Assembly: GCA_030549495.1 (NCBI GenBank)
Contig: JAUIRK010000767.1
Span: forward strand, 1 to 64,000
Source: Nectonema munidae
Taxonomy: Eukaryota; Nematomorpha; Nectonematoida; Nectonematidae
Reading direction: 5' to 3'
DNA: 64,000 nucleotides
The notes beneath the pieces are model-generated. The model made no database searches. It saw nothing but the letters and a program-made list of their open reading frames with translations, and was not told the DNA's origin. The first letter of the stretch is position 1; each line of letters opens with the position of its first letter. This document shows, one piece after another, positions 1 to 10,246 of the stretch. The translations under genes were made by a program, and so were the position numbers.

Positions 1-113
1 ATCTGTCAAAAATAAGAATCGTTAATTCAATAGTACTGATATTTTTTGATTAAAATCAATCAAATTACAACTACCAAGAATCCTATTTTTCAAGCGTATC
101 CTAAACAAAAAAA

Positions 114-250
114 ACTAGCCGGTCCCGTGGTCGTTTCGAGCGAATTTGAATTAGCAACTCAATATACACACTACCCAGAATCCTATGTTTCGAGCGCAGC
201 GAGAAACACTGTTTCGAGCGAAGCGAGAAACGACCACGGGACCGGCTAGT
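114..250. mobile_element. 137-bp GC-rich MITE with perfect 24-bp terminal inverted repeats
   Basis: Positions 114-137 and 227-250 are exact reverse complements (24 bp, beginning ACTAGCCGGTCC). Inside the right half, a 21-bp unit starting GTTTCGAGCG occurs twice (187-207 and 211-231) with one difference. CTAG lies near both outer ends, so a short palindromic target duplication is possible but not provable. The element is far more GC-rich than its surroundings. It would lie in an MCM6 intron if that gene continues to the left. The superfamily cannot be assigned. The short open frame across it is only a consequence of the repeat. Confidence 0.8.
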
Positions 251-675
251 AATATAGATAATAGATTATATATTACATAAACATTTCAACCAATCATATA
301 GTTTTTATGAAATAAAACTGCAATTTCAAAGTTAAATTTTTTGAACTTTTAGGTAGAATTTTTGAAATGTGGCTTTCAATATGTATGTAAAATATTTTTT
401 GAAAATTTTTATTTTAAGTATATTTTTTAAGCATTTTACGATTTACACATTTAAATATATAATAAGGCTGGCAAGTTTTGCGTGTTGTCTCCCCGGAGGT
501 CTTGCCAGACCTCTGATAAAATCATGGGTATAAAAAATATTTATATGAAACTTTTTGTTTGACAGACAAAAAATGTAACATTAGTCATAGGATACTTTGG
601 ATCTAATTATTTTTTATCCCAGTTCAAATGAATGGACGAATTGTCATGTTGAGTTTTGATGCATATAGGTCTTAC

Positions 676-3600
676 CTTCATATGGGATGACTTGATCGAT
701 GAAACGAGAAAGCCAAGTCTGTAGGATAAATCTCGTACGCCCAGAGTTTTCAAGCCTACAACTCCTTCAACACCACGAGAATTTGAATCTGCACTTCTGA
801 TCCTTGCAGAAGTTTCCAAACGAGAGCCCGAAATGCCGATCTTTGAAACATCAGGGATGACTAGAAGAGTGCCAGTTATTTCACACTGATCTCCTGCTTG
901 TACGGTATCAACGATATCGCCTCTTAATATCAGTTCTAGGCTGTGTAAAATATACATATTCAATATAACGACGAATCTACATAATAATGAAAATAGAGCA
1001 GAGTAGAAATATTAGAGAATGGAAAAAGAATGCATTTTCGAAAAGAGGAACGATGAGTCGAAAATGCCTACCTTCGAGGAATGCATCCACGGGGCAGCTC
1101 AGCTTGTGTTTCTTGAATTCTTAATTTTTGGAAATCAGCAAACTTTGAAGCGTGTATGTCGAGTAGAAATTTTGCACGATTATTGCACGCTGTATTGCGA
1201 CAAACAGAAGGCTAAAATAAATATATATAAAATAAAAAAAGATTTTAATAATAAGTTAATTTTATAGGGTAAATAGTTTGGCACAGAATATATATAGTAA
1301 TGATCATTTTTCAGAGAATTAAAAGACAAGGGTATGTATAAATGAAGTCCAACCATAGCTGTTTCAAATGTTAGTTAATTAGTAGAGTCGAATCTCGTTT
1401 TAACATTAGAGTCTATTTGACTTTTTTTGCCCCCACTGCTATATGTTATCAAATGACTATCCTTCTTTCTAAAATTTGTGTTACATATGGTCAAATCGTT
1501 TCTTTGTGCCAAGTCTAATATCCTTCAAATTATAAAAAATCAAATTATTATTGCTCTTTAATTTAAATAGTAATTATTTAATTTTCTTTCCTATTTAATT
1601 TTCAGACTGTTTAATGATTTTTAATACGAAAATTAAGAACAATATTTTAAATATTAAATTATTTTGTGGTATTTAAATTTTATATGGTTTTTATAATTAT
1701 ATAGCGTGTTCTAACCCAGTAAAAAATGTAGAGAATCTAGAATTTTTGAATTTACTTAATAAGTTATAGATACAGAGTCAAAATATCAGGTGCGATCAAC
1801 ATTGCTAGACTTTCCTTGGTCGATAAATCAAGTTTCGATGGGTTGATTCTAATTATAGTTTTATACATCTTTTAAAACAAATAAAAATTAAAAACTATAA
1901 AGACATTTTTTTCTAGTCAATAAATTATAATCTAAATACAGGAAGGTAAATAATTTTATAATATATATTAAATGTTAGGAAAATATGAGTAAATATGTAT
2001 AAAAAGGAATTTAGAATAAATTTTTGCAAATATCAAAAAAGATCGAAAATTCAAAAACACTATATTTCCAATCTTTGACATGTTTTACCACTTTTAAATT
2101 TTTATTTAAACTTCGTTATGAATATTGTTATTTCAATAAAATTTGAAATTGCTTGTTCATTTTCAATCAAATTTTACATATGTGTTCCACTTTATATACA
2201 CAATTTTTTCCACAATCTTATATATATACTACTATGCCTTACATGAAGTAAATGGGTATAATCTCTTAATTAGAGTAAGGAAGATAACACTATATTCCTC
2301 GCTTAACGTCAGCTTGAAGACGCTAAGATGCATGAATGACACGTTGGTATTATGTCAATCATATAAGAAGGACAAGAGATTAAAAATGAAACCTTTTGTT
2401 CTAGAACAGAAAGAATATAAGGTAATAACTATCTTAATTTGATATCTGGAATCTGCAAAAGGTAACATGAAACTTAGCAAGATTCTTTCTTAAATGTTTG
2501 TTACGATAGATAAAATATTATTGAAGTATTTGACGATCAAAATAAAGAAATATTTTGGATCAGTGTTTTTCAGAAAAATTTCACTGCGAACCACTTTTCT
2601 GTGCAATCAAGATGGTTTTTAAAAATGATAAATTAAATTTGATAAAGTTTATTAATCGCTATATAACATTTTTAACAAGGTCAATGAGTTACATTTAAAT
2701 AAACTTGAGACCAACTTTTGAGTCCGACCCCACAGTTTCAAAAATACTCTTTTTGAATATTCTTGAGAAACCCAAACTCAAATCACTCTAAAATCTTTTT
2801 AGAAACACTCAAAGAACTTCGCAGAACTAAGATAAATGGCGTGTTCAGGCAAAATAAGTTAAAAAACTGCTTTGTTTCTAATGAAAATGATAACTTACTT
2901 GCTAATGTCGCTGAAAGAAAATAAAAAATGGATTAAAAAAGAAAAACCTGTGTGAACTTAAACTGTTGTTCAACATTTTTGATAACGCTTTGGCACTCGA
3001 GACAAATAAAAGTTGCTGAAATGAGCTCTGGGTGCACAGGATGAGTGCGAACAAGTTGTCCTGTTATGCGGAGAAGCTTTCCAATGTTTTCACAAGTCAA
3101 TTCGCGTATTCTATCCAAGTATATAATACAAATTTCAAAGACACTCGCTACAATTATTCCTTTATCAATTCTTTACAAAAGACCAAAAAGGAATCGACAT
3201 GAAAGTGCTTCAGATATATATAATTATAAACAGTTTATCTATTTTGAAGACAAAGTATTTGATTTGTGTGAACCAGGTCTGGATTTAGAATGCGCTCGAT
3301 CGAATTATGCACATAAATATTTGCTTGGAAGGCCATAAAACTTTTTTCAGGAGAAGAATAAATTCGATCATATTATTTCGTGATAAGATGCAGACCAGAA
3401 CTGTATCAGAGCATCTATAGTTTGTAGTGTACCAAACCGGACTATAACAACCATCGGCCTGACCCGAATACTGAAATTAAAAAAGAATCGAACCAAATGA
3501 AGGAGGAACTTAACAGGTTTTAAGCGGTCGTTCAAAAAAACTAAATATTTCTTTACCAATTTTACATTAAATCGAAAACGGTAATTAGTTTGTTTATACT

Positions 3601-6198
3601 TTTGATTTAAGGGAACTATAATACACAAAGCAAACTTTCAAATCAATGCCAGCTTCTTTAAGTACTTTATGAAGTACTTTAGATGCAAACATTATAACAA
3701 ATAGAATTAAAAATTCAGCCTTGAAACTAATCAAGATATAGTTTGCGGTATCGTAGACCAAATTAACCCATATATGATACATAAACAATTTTACCTTCGT
3801 CTGCTTTTTCAAATAGTTTTGTATATGAATCTTCTGCTTTTTAATAAATATCGTCTGATTTTTCTGATCACGAAAGGGTTAAAAGACTCTTTAACCCATT
3901 TACGACCAATGTTCCTATTTTGGAACATAAGTAATTTCATCTTCGTCTGCTTTTTTCAATGACTTTGAATATAAATCGTCTGCGTTTTTTTAAATATCGT
4001 CTGCTTTGCTTGGTCTTAAATGGGTTAAACTGATAGTATAATTTAATATAGAAACCTATATACCTTCTATTTTTAAAATAGAAGTATAATTTAATTACTA
4101 ATTAAATAATTGATTTTAAACGAATAAATAAAGTTATGAAGCAGAGAACAAAAAGAGAAACGGTGTTAATTTTCAAGATCCTATACTTTCCCAATTTTCT
4201 TTATAGTATAATAAGCATTTGCTGTTCATGGCCAACAACTTTATTTTTGAGTATTTTTTTTACACTTAAACTTATTCGCTATATTTTTTGTATTGCAAAT
4301 TAATGCTAATTTCTCTTTATTTTTCAAATTTCCCAAACATTAATTTTTCTTATATTCAAGTGAATTTTTTGCAAAATTATTTTGCTTTAGGCGAAAGTAA
4401 ATATCTTAAGCTGTTTATAAATATGTTGAAGCAATAATGATGAAAAACAATGAAATAGTCATAAACAATTTTTAAAAACACTTAATTGCGAGCATATGAA
4501 AGAGATAGGCACGGTTAACTAAAAAATTAGCTTTATTAGTAATAATTAACTTCGATAGCCGTAAGTTCGTTAGTTTTTTTGAAGTTTAACAGAATTATCG
4601 TCAAACAATAAACCATTAATATAAAAAATGGAAAATTTACTTTACAAAATTATTGATTTCTTTTTTATTATATTCAAAAATTATTAATCCTTAAATTTTT
4701 ATAACAATACTAACTGAAAATGTGCCTTAAAAGTCCAAAAAGTGTGGAACTGTTTTAAACGATATATGGAATCTTTTATTTTCATAGGTTTTAGTTCTGA
4801 AGAAAAGAAACAAAAATAATATTTTCAATATTATAATCTTTGTTATTAACTTGAAATATAATTAATTCAATATAAAATAAAATTTTCCTTTTTTTAATAT
4901 TTTATTATTAAAAAATTTTTTCAGTTATGAAATAATTTTCTTATAAAAAAAGTGCCATTTCAAAGTGGATTTCAAATGCTCTTTGAGATCTCAAGATATC
5001 ATTCCCAATTAAAAAATGAAAGTTCACTGCCTAACCCTAACATTATTTTATTGTAAAAAATCAGGCATACAAAAAATATAAATTAAAAAGTTACAAATAA
5101 AAATAGACAAGAAAAATATAAATATTGCTTTTCGCCTTTAACGTTTAAGAAATTTAAAGAAGAGTAAATTGTTTCTTCAACTACATTTATGAGATTAAAT
5201 TAAAATTACCAAAATCTTTACTTCGCAAATTAACGATTAACGGATTAATGCTTTTATGTCAATCTCTGACATATGGTTATAGTGATCTACAATGATTAAT
5301 GATTATTGATGATTATCTTATTTACTCAAAAATACAAGATATATAAAACTAAAAGTTATAAAAATAAAATGTTAAGTTCTCAATTTTTCTGTCTGAATAA
5401 TTTTTTTGGATAACAAAACGAGGAATTTTGGGGTCTGCACATGATTCTTGAATACATATCATGCGCATAAGGTCGTATACTGTATATAAATTATGGTAGA
5501 GTTTCAAGAATACAATAGTTTATTCTTAAATGTGAAAAGCATTTTAATTCAAAACATTTTCAGAGACTTGGCGCCTTTATTGAGGCCTTAAGTTTAAATA
5601 ATTTGAAATTAACTAAATTTTATCTAATGTAAAAAAATTTCACAATGTTTAACTCATTTAATTTTAAAAGTAAGTACTAAATCGTAAAGAAAATGCTTAA
5701 TCAAGATATTTGTGATTGTTCCCTCCATTTTGCGTCAAGAATTTTGTTCCACAATTGAAGAAATCGTGCAATTTTTGTCAATTAGGATAACAAAATCACT
5801 CATTCTATCATAATCTGTGAGTGAATAAGACATCTTGAATGTAATAAAGAAAATGGTGTATTAATAAAAATAAAATGGAACTTGTTGTGAGTAGGTAAAT
5901 TATGGAATCCTACATAATATTCCTTATCAGAATGCTTTTTACTTGGTTGTTCATTAATAACTGAATTGAGTGCTTTAACCAAAGATGGATAAACTCTGAA
6001 AACAATGTGATAAACATAACAAAGAATAAGTCAGGAAATCATATACTCTACCTATAGTATTGCTGTTGGATTCCTATAGCCAAACTCTGATTGAATTCTT
6101 CCAAATCTTGAAAATTTACCATAAGAGTATTTTTATCTGTTACACTTGCAATTAAAATTGCATCTTCTAAATATATCTTTTCACTCGAAACTGCAAAG
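676..6198 (-). CDS. MCM6: MCM6, replicative helicase subunit (N-terminal half, five exons, partial at both ends)
   Basis: MCM6 is part of the MCM2-7 ring that unwinds DNA at replication forks. Exons in transcript order: 6198-6052, 5995-5882, 3110-2948, 1211-1072, 940-676. Every junction has GT/AG and the phases join without a frame break. Exon 1 carries [17 protein letters not shown] and ends ..QQYY; exon 2 begins [10 protein letters not shown] and ends LPTHN; exon 3 gives KIRELT and [12 protein letters not shown]; exon 4 ends ELPRGCIPR; exon 5 contains [18 protein letters not shown] and GVRDLSYRL. The MCM6-type zinc finger C-x2-C-x18-C-x4-C is intact across the exon 3/4 joint (CLEC ... CRNTAC). 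Introns are 56, 2771, 1736 and 131 nt. Exon 3's upstream acceptor (GATAG) has a poor pyrimidine tract. The initiator exon (about 35 residues) was not found, and the AAA+ ATPase half would lie left of position 1. Homology is certain; the exact ends of exons 1 and 3 are good estimates. Confidence 0.95.
1212..2947. other. MCM6 intron 3, no recognisable feature
   Basis: This 1.7-kb intron is AT-rich unique-looking sequence. I saw no coding frame, tandem repeat or terminal inverted repeat in it. Open frames such as 2143-2442 on the plus strand have no family resemblance and the composition of noncoding DNA. Confidence 0.5.
3763..3882. mobile_element. piggyBac-type MITE, copy 1 (TTAA-CCC...GGG-TTAA)
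   Basis: The segment starts TTAACCC and ends GGGTTAA, the signature of piggyBac-superfamily elements (TTAA target duplication, CCC...GGG ends). Its interior contains TTCGTCTGC and further TCGTCTG/TCTTCTG words that recur in the same order in the copy at 3891-4028, so the two are related. The outer inverted match is weaker than in copy 2 (about the first 8 bases). It lies in MCM6 intron 2. Confidence 0.6.
3891..4028. mobile_element. piggyBac-type MITE, copy 2, 138 bp
   Basis: The left end reads TTAACCCATTTACGACCAA; the reverse complement of the right end reads TTAACCCATTTAAGACCAA, one mismatch in 19. This fits a piggyBac-like inverted repeat with TTAA duplications. It holds a small hairpin (GTTCC-6 nt-GGAAC) and the repeated TCGTCTGC words shared with copy 1, which ends 8 nt upstream. 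It has no coding capacity. A piggyBac transposase relic exists at 16-20 kb in the window but has no demonstrable relation to these ends. Confidence 0.8.
4030..5881. other. Remainder of MCM6 intron 2, no recognisable feature
   Basis: About 1.85 kb of AT-rich sequence without a convincing frame, tandem repeat or element end. Confidence 0.45.
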
Positions 6199-6206
6199 CT
6201 GAAATA

Positions 6207-6233
6207 TATAATAATAATAATAATAATAATAAA
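6207..6233. repeat. (ATA)n microsatellite next to an MCM6 acceptor
   Basis: About eight ATA units lie directly upstream (in transcript sense) of the first visible MCM6 exon, only a few bases from its CAG acceptor at 6201-6199. Length variation here would fall in the branch point/polypyrimidine zone. Confidence 0.8.
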
Positions 6234-7007
6234 GAATAAAACAAATAAATTTTGTATATCACCGTTTTAGATAAAAGAGGGCAAAGAAATTATGCAAATG
6301 GGCAAATGGATGAAAATATGTAAGTTAATAGAGGATAATTTAAGGACAAAAATTCATTTTTATTTATAATCGATCATTTGTTCTAAAAATTATTGGAAGT
6401 GTAACTTATCTTTCTCTTTATTTTTGATCTATTCATTGATCCTCTAAAATTTTAATCAATAGTACGTTTTTAAATGATACTTATATTTTCTGTAATTATT
6501 TTTTCAGAAGATTACCAAAATTAGAGGAGCCAATTAGGGATTTAGAGAAATTTTTAATACTGCTGGAGTTAGATTTTCGATAATTTTACAGTATATTTTA
6601 TATTTTAAACGATTCCACAACAGAGTAATTAAGAAGCACATTCCCTTCTGATAAAGAAGGGATTCACATTGGAAAAATTGATCTGAAAAATTGAAATATT
6701 CAATAGCCCAAAATATTTGCCAGTTTAAAAAAGTAAATATTTTTATTCAAGTAAATCTAAAAAAAATCGGTTTTTTAGGTATTCTGGATAATATAAAATC
6801 TAGCGAATATTATTAATAGAATTATTTTAGAGTTTTATCAAAATCTAAACTTTTTTTTATAATTTTTAGATTTTAAAAGAATCTGTCAGAAACTTAACCG
6901 TAAAAGAAGTAAAGTAATATGGAAAGTCTGTCCACAAGTCAAACAATTCTTTTAATGAAATAAAAATGAAAGAAGGATTTTTCACTCCCATTTAAATAAT
7001 GTCATTG
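6234..7007. other. Gene-free stretch upstream of the visible MCM6 exons
   Basis: The missing first MCM6 exon should lie upstream of 6198 on the minus strand, but I could not recognise it here. No repeat structure is evident. Confidence 0.35.
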
Positions 7008-7350
7008 GGATAGATCAGAGCCTCTGAAAGGACGATCCATCCGCAACATTTTTTTATTTTCCATCTCAAAATTGAAGATTATTTAAAATTCAATGTTAAA
7101 AATATTTTATTTCTTCATTATTAGTTTAATGATTATCATCATTATGATATTTTCTTCATTATTAGTAAACAGAGACCTCTTTTTTAGAGAATAAAATTTT
7201 TGAAAACATTCAGTATCAAAATTTTATATTTTCAAATTTATATTATTTTTACTAAATATTAATTTTAAAAATAATTGTTTTTAATACCCATTACTAACCT
7301 CAATTTTTAAAAATGCCTAACTTTTTTTAAGAGTTTTTCCAATAATCTGA

Positions 7351-8670
7351 ATGGCAGAAACGACAAGAAAGGAAGATTCGAGAAGAAAAAATAAAAAAGA
7401 CAAGACACTTTTTCAGCTTGAGACAATAAAATCCAATACACTTCAGGGAGGAAAATCTTCAACGATTTGTAATGTCAAAGAAAACGAAAATCTTGAAAAA
7501 ACCGAAGAAAACTCCATATTCCAAAGTACATCTGATATTAACTTAAATGAAATTCCTCCTTCTGATCATCATCATCCATTTTGCCTTCTAGGCCTGGTTA
7601 TTGTTCCAAAAGAGTCGGGGTCAACCAGTTTCCTGCAACAACTACGCCATTTCATTCTTTCTTTAGCATCACTTCGCACAAGCTTTCTTTTTTCCATATC
7701 GTGGTGAATCACTTCATTCCCTGCTTTCTTTGGTCTTCCTCTCTTCATCTTTCCATCAATCAATTCATCTTTTATCTTCTTTAGAACGTTCCCTTCGGAC
7801 ATCCTTTAGACATGACCAAACCAACGTAATCTATTCTCTTCTAAATGCACTTCTATATCCTCAATTCCAATTTTCTTTCTCAACACATCGTTGGCAATCC
7901 AATCTTTCAGTGTCTTTTCGCACATCATCCTAATCATTCTCATCTCAGTTGTTTGTAGCCTTCTCGTGTCAGCCTTCTTCATCACCCAGCATTCAGAACC
8001 GTAACAAATCGTACTTTTAACGCAAACTTTATAGTCTTGCTTTTAGTTCGTCAGATAAAAAATTTCCACACAGTAAGCCGGTTAATTCCTTGAATTTTTC
8101 AAGATATTTGTAATATTACTTCAGTTTAATTAAAATTTTTCACATTAATCTAATAAATAAATTCCTCTTTCTGACATAAGTATAAATGGAAAACGGTTGA
8201 AGCTGATTGTGTTGAATATCTTGAAGATGAAAATTTTAATAATGATTCATTAAGAGGCCTTGATATTGGTTGTATTATAAATGAAGTTGCTACACAGGCT
8301 GAAATAGAAAAGTCTGCCATTTTTGGCCACATTCCATTTCCTAAACAATTTTCAAATGATTTGGATAATCAATCTTTTCCCGAAACTACATTAAAATTCC
8401 GTGGTACTATTAGAGAAATGCACAATAGAGCGTTTCCTCTTGTAAAAAAAAGCGTTGTTTTGTTTACCATGTTGACTGTTTTGGCAAAATGTTAACTGTT
8501 CTTCTGCAAAGTCTACACTCGCTTTTCAAGAAGGAGGGTCAACTAGTACGACGTTGCGAAAATTAAGTGTTAGAATCAGAGAACATGAAAAAAGCAAAAA
8601 CCATAAAGAGTGTTACATAAAATAGAGAGAGCTAAAAAGATGCCTTTCATCTGAAAAAGATCACTCGATA
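7351..8670 (+). pseudogene. hAT transposase N-terminal fragment, interrupted by a LINE insertion
   Basis: From ATG 7351 to about 7565 the plus strand encodes a Lys/Glu-rich leader, then an RTE insertion breaks the frame. Coding resumes near 8174 (reading ..KYKWKTVEADCVEYLED..) and contains SFPETTLKF followed, after two frame changes, by LSVRIREHEKSKNH. The pattern FPET..LKF then R(L/I)..HE.S..H is that of the TTF-type zinc-finger region of ZMYM1-like hAT transposases. That the 7351 leader belongs to the same protein is inferred from its place inside the element. No RNase H-like catalytic core remains. Confidence 0.6.
7566..8060 (-). mobile_element. RTE-type LINE, 3' end fragment (nested)
   Basis: Read on the minus strand from about 8045, the protein contains YGSECWVMKKADTRRLQTTE, then LKDWIANDVLRKKIGIED and RLRWFGHV, with one in-frame stop before RMSEGNVLKKI. 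This is the conserved C-terminus of RTE-clade ORF2 proteins, after the reverse transcriptase. The frame otherwise stays open to 7572. The 3' end on the minus strand is a short run of GATGAT units, as RTE elements often end in a simple repeat. Only the tail is present, which is usual for 5'-truncated LINE insertions. Confidence 0.85.
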
Positions 8671-8678
8671 CATGTGTG

Positions 8679-8914
8679 AGTACTTTCCTGTTTTGGTCCC
8701 GCCACTAATTTTTTCAATTTTCTGTTCCATAAATGTTTCATAAACAATTCCATAAATGAATAATTAATCGTCTGCTTATTAATCTCCTGGTAAATAATAT
8801 AACAATCTTATAAATGAACAATTTAAAATCACTCATTCGTAAACTTATAAATTTATGTTATTCAGTACATTTTTTAATCACCTTTAGGTAGCGGGGCCAA
8901 AAAAGGAAAGTACC
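8679..8914. mobile_element. hAT MITE, 236 bp, perfect 8-bp target duplication
   Basis: CATGTGTG occurs at 8671-8678 and again at 8915-8922, directly bordering an element whose ends are inverted: left AGTACTTTCCTGTTTTGGTC, right (reverse complement) GGTACTTTCCTTTTTTGGCC, with similarity continuing for about 29 bases. An 8-bp duplication is characteristic of hAT insertion. The interior is AT-rich and noncoding. It lies inside the larger 7016-9058 hAT. Confidence 0.88.
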
Positions 8915-9404
8915 CATGTGTGTATTGATATTTTTCTATTTTTATACTAATCAATAAAGAAATTATTTATAGCCAATATGAATAAATCAACTTTTTTGAA
9001 TCATAAGGGCCCTTGAGTAGTTTTGCTTCGGGGCCCAAAAATTCTTCCAGAGGCCCTGGGATGGGTAACTATTTTTCAATCAAGCTTTAAAGCAGTTTCT
9101 TATAAATGAGTGAACCGTCGACTTTTGATAGAAAGCAATACTCAGAAAATAATAAATATAATACATATTAGTCATTTTGAAAGACTTGAAATAAATATAA
9201 CGTAAATGTAACAAAGTATTAAAATCATATATGCGAAGCTATACTATAAGAATTAATCTCCAATGATTTTTTAGTCATTATTATAAACAACTAGTCAGAA
9301 AAATTAAATTCGTTTTGCTGATAAAGTTAAAAGCTTGATGACATACTAGGAAATAAAAAATTTTGATAAAATTATTGATTAGTAAAATAGTTTTTAAAAT
9401 ATAA

Positions 9405-9639
9405 CAGGCCGGTACTCAGCCCCCCTCCCCTCTTTTTTATTTTTCATTTACTCAAACCTATTTTTTTATTTTATGTATCAATTTTTTACTTATCACAAAT
9501 TTTTACCTTTTTAAGAAAGTCTAATTTCTTTATATAGCAATAGTTATGTAGCAAGTACAATGATAAGATATGTATGATAATTTATAAATTTTTTATGAGA
9601 ACGAACCCCTCCCCATTTTTTAGGCCGTGTAGGGGCCTG
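9405..9639. mobile_element. Probable hAT-like MITE with C-rich subterminal tract
   Basis: Left end CAGGCCGGTACTCAGCCCCC; the reverse complement of the right end begins CAGGCCCCTACACGGCC. The ends resemble those of the hAT at 10247-13329, which also starts CAGGCC and has a run of G/C next to it. No clear 8-bp target duplication is visible, so the call is tentative. Confidence 0.5.
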
Positions 9640-10246
9640 TATAGGATAATTTACTCTATATTAGAATTTATGAATTAAAAGAAAAACATTGTAAAATTAT
9701 TTTAACTTTTTTATAAGAAAATTTTTGTTTGATTTGAAATATAAAAATAGAACGACTACAATATAAAAATTATTATTTTTAAAAAAATGAACAAATGTTC
9801 ATCTAGATCAGTGGTTCCCACCTTTTTTATCCCGTTCCCCCTTTTCCAGTCACTTTTTTTTACCTGTGGACCCCTACAACTGAATAGTTTGAGCCAACAA
9901 AATTAATCAAAGATTTTTATGCAAAAAATGATTCTAGTCATCTGATTAAATCGTATGCTTATTCATATGAAATCAGAGAAAGCGTAAAGCCTGACATAAA
10001 ATGTGAATAAAATTTTTTTCCAATTAAAATATACATTTTTCAAAAATATTCTAACTAATAATAAGGATGTATAAAGATTCAAAATATGAAACTTTAAAAA
10101 AAGGAAGAAAATATTTATTTAAAAAAGCTCTAAATATATATATTTATATTGATTTGGAAAATAGAAGTATATTAAAGGAGATTCAGCATAAGTAGTTTGA
10201 AGTAGAATTTCCATGGACCCCTTGAAATTCTTCTATGGACCCCTAG

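Larger units (their letters stand above)
7016..9058 (+). mobile_element. hAT element (ZMYM1-like) with a nested LINE fragment and a nested MITE
   Basis: The left end CAGAGCCTCTGAAAGGA resembles the reverse complement of the right end, CAGGGCCTCTGGAAGAA (13 of 17). The flanks are GGATAGAT (7008-7015) and GGATGGGT (9059-9066), a plausible 8-bp hAT target duplication differing by two transitions. Inside are an N-terminal transposase fragment on the plus strand, an RTE LINE 3' end (7566-8060) and an hAT MITE (8679-8914). The catalytic and dimerisation parts of the transposase are missing, so this is a deletion derivative. The pairing of these ends is inference from end similarity plus flank similarity. 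Confidence 0.6.

Noticed and set aside
607-963. 118-codon minus-strand frame as a small independent gene
   Set aside because: Its middle is MCM6 exon 5 (940-676); both ends are read-through into introns, and the first Met lies before the splice acceptor.
1019-1267. 82-codon plus-strand frame
   Set aside because: It is the complement of MCM6 exon 4 (1211-1072) on the other strand.
2143-2442. 99-codon plus-strand frame
   Set aside because: AT-driven composition inside an MCM6 intron, no motif.
3045-3338. 97-codon plus-strand frame
   Set aside because: Overlaps MCM6 exon 3 antisense; no family resemblance. A minus-strand ATG frame at 3337-3240 was also considered as an MCM6 exon and dropped because exon 2 to exon 3 already join exactly.
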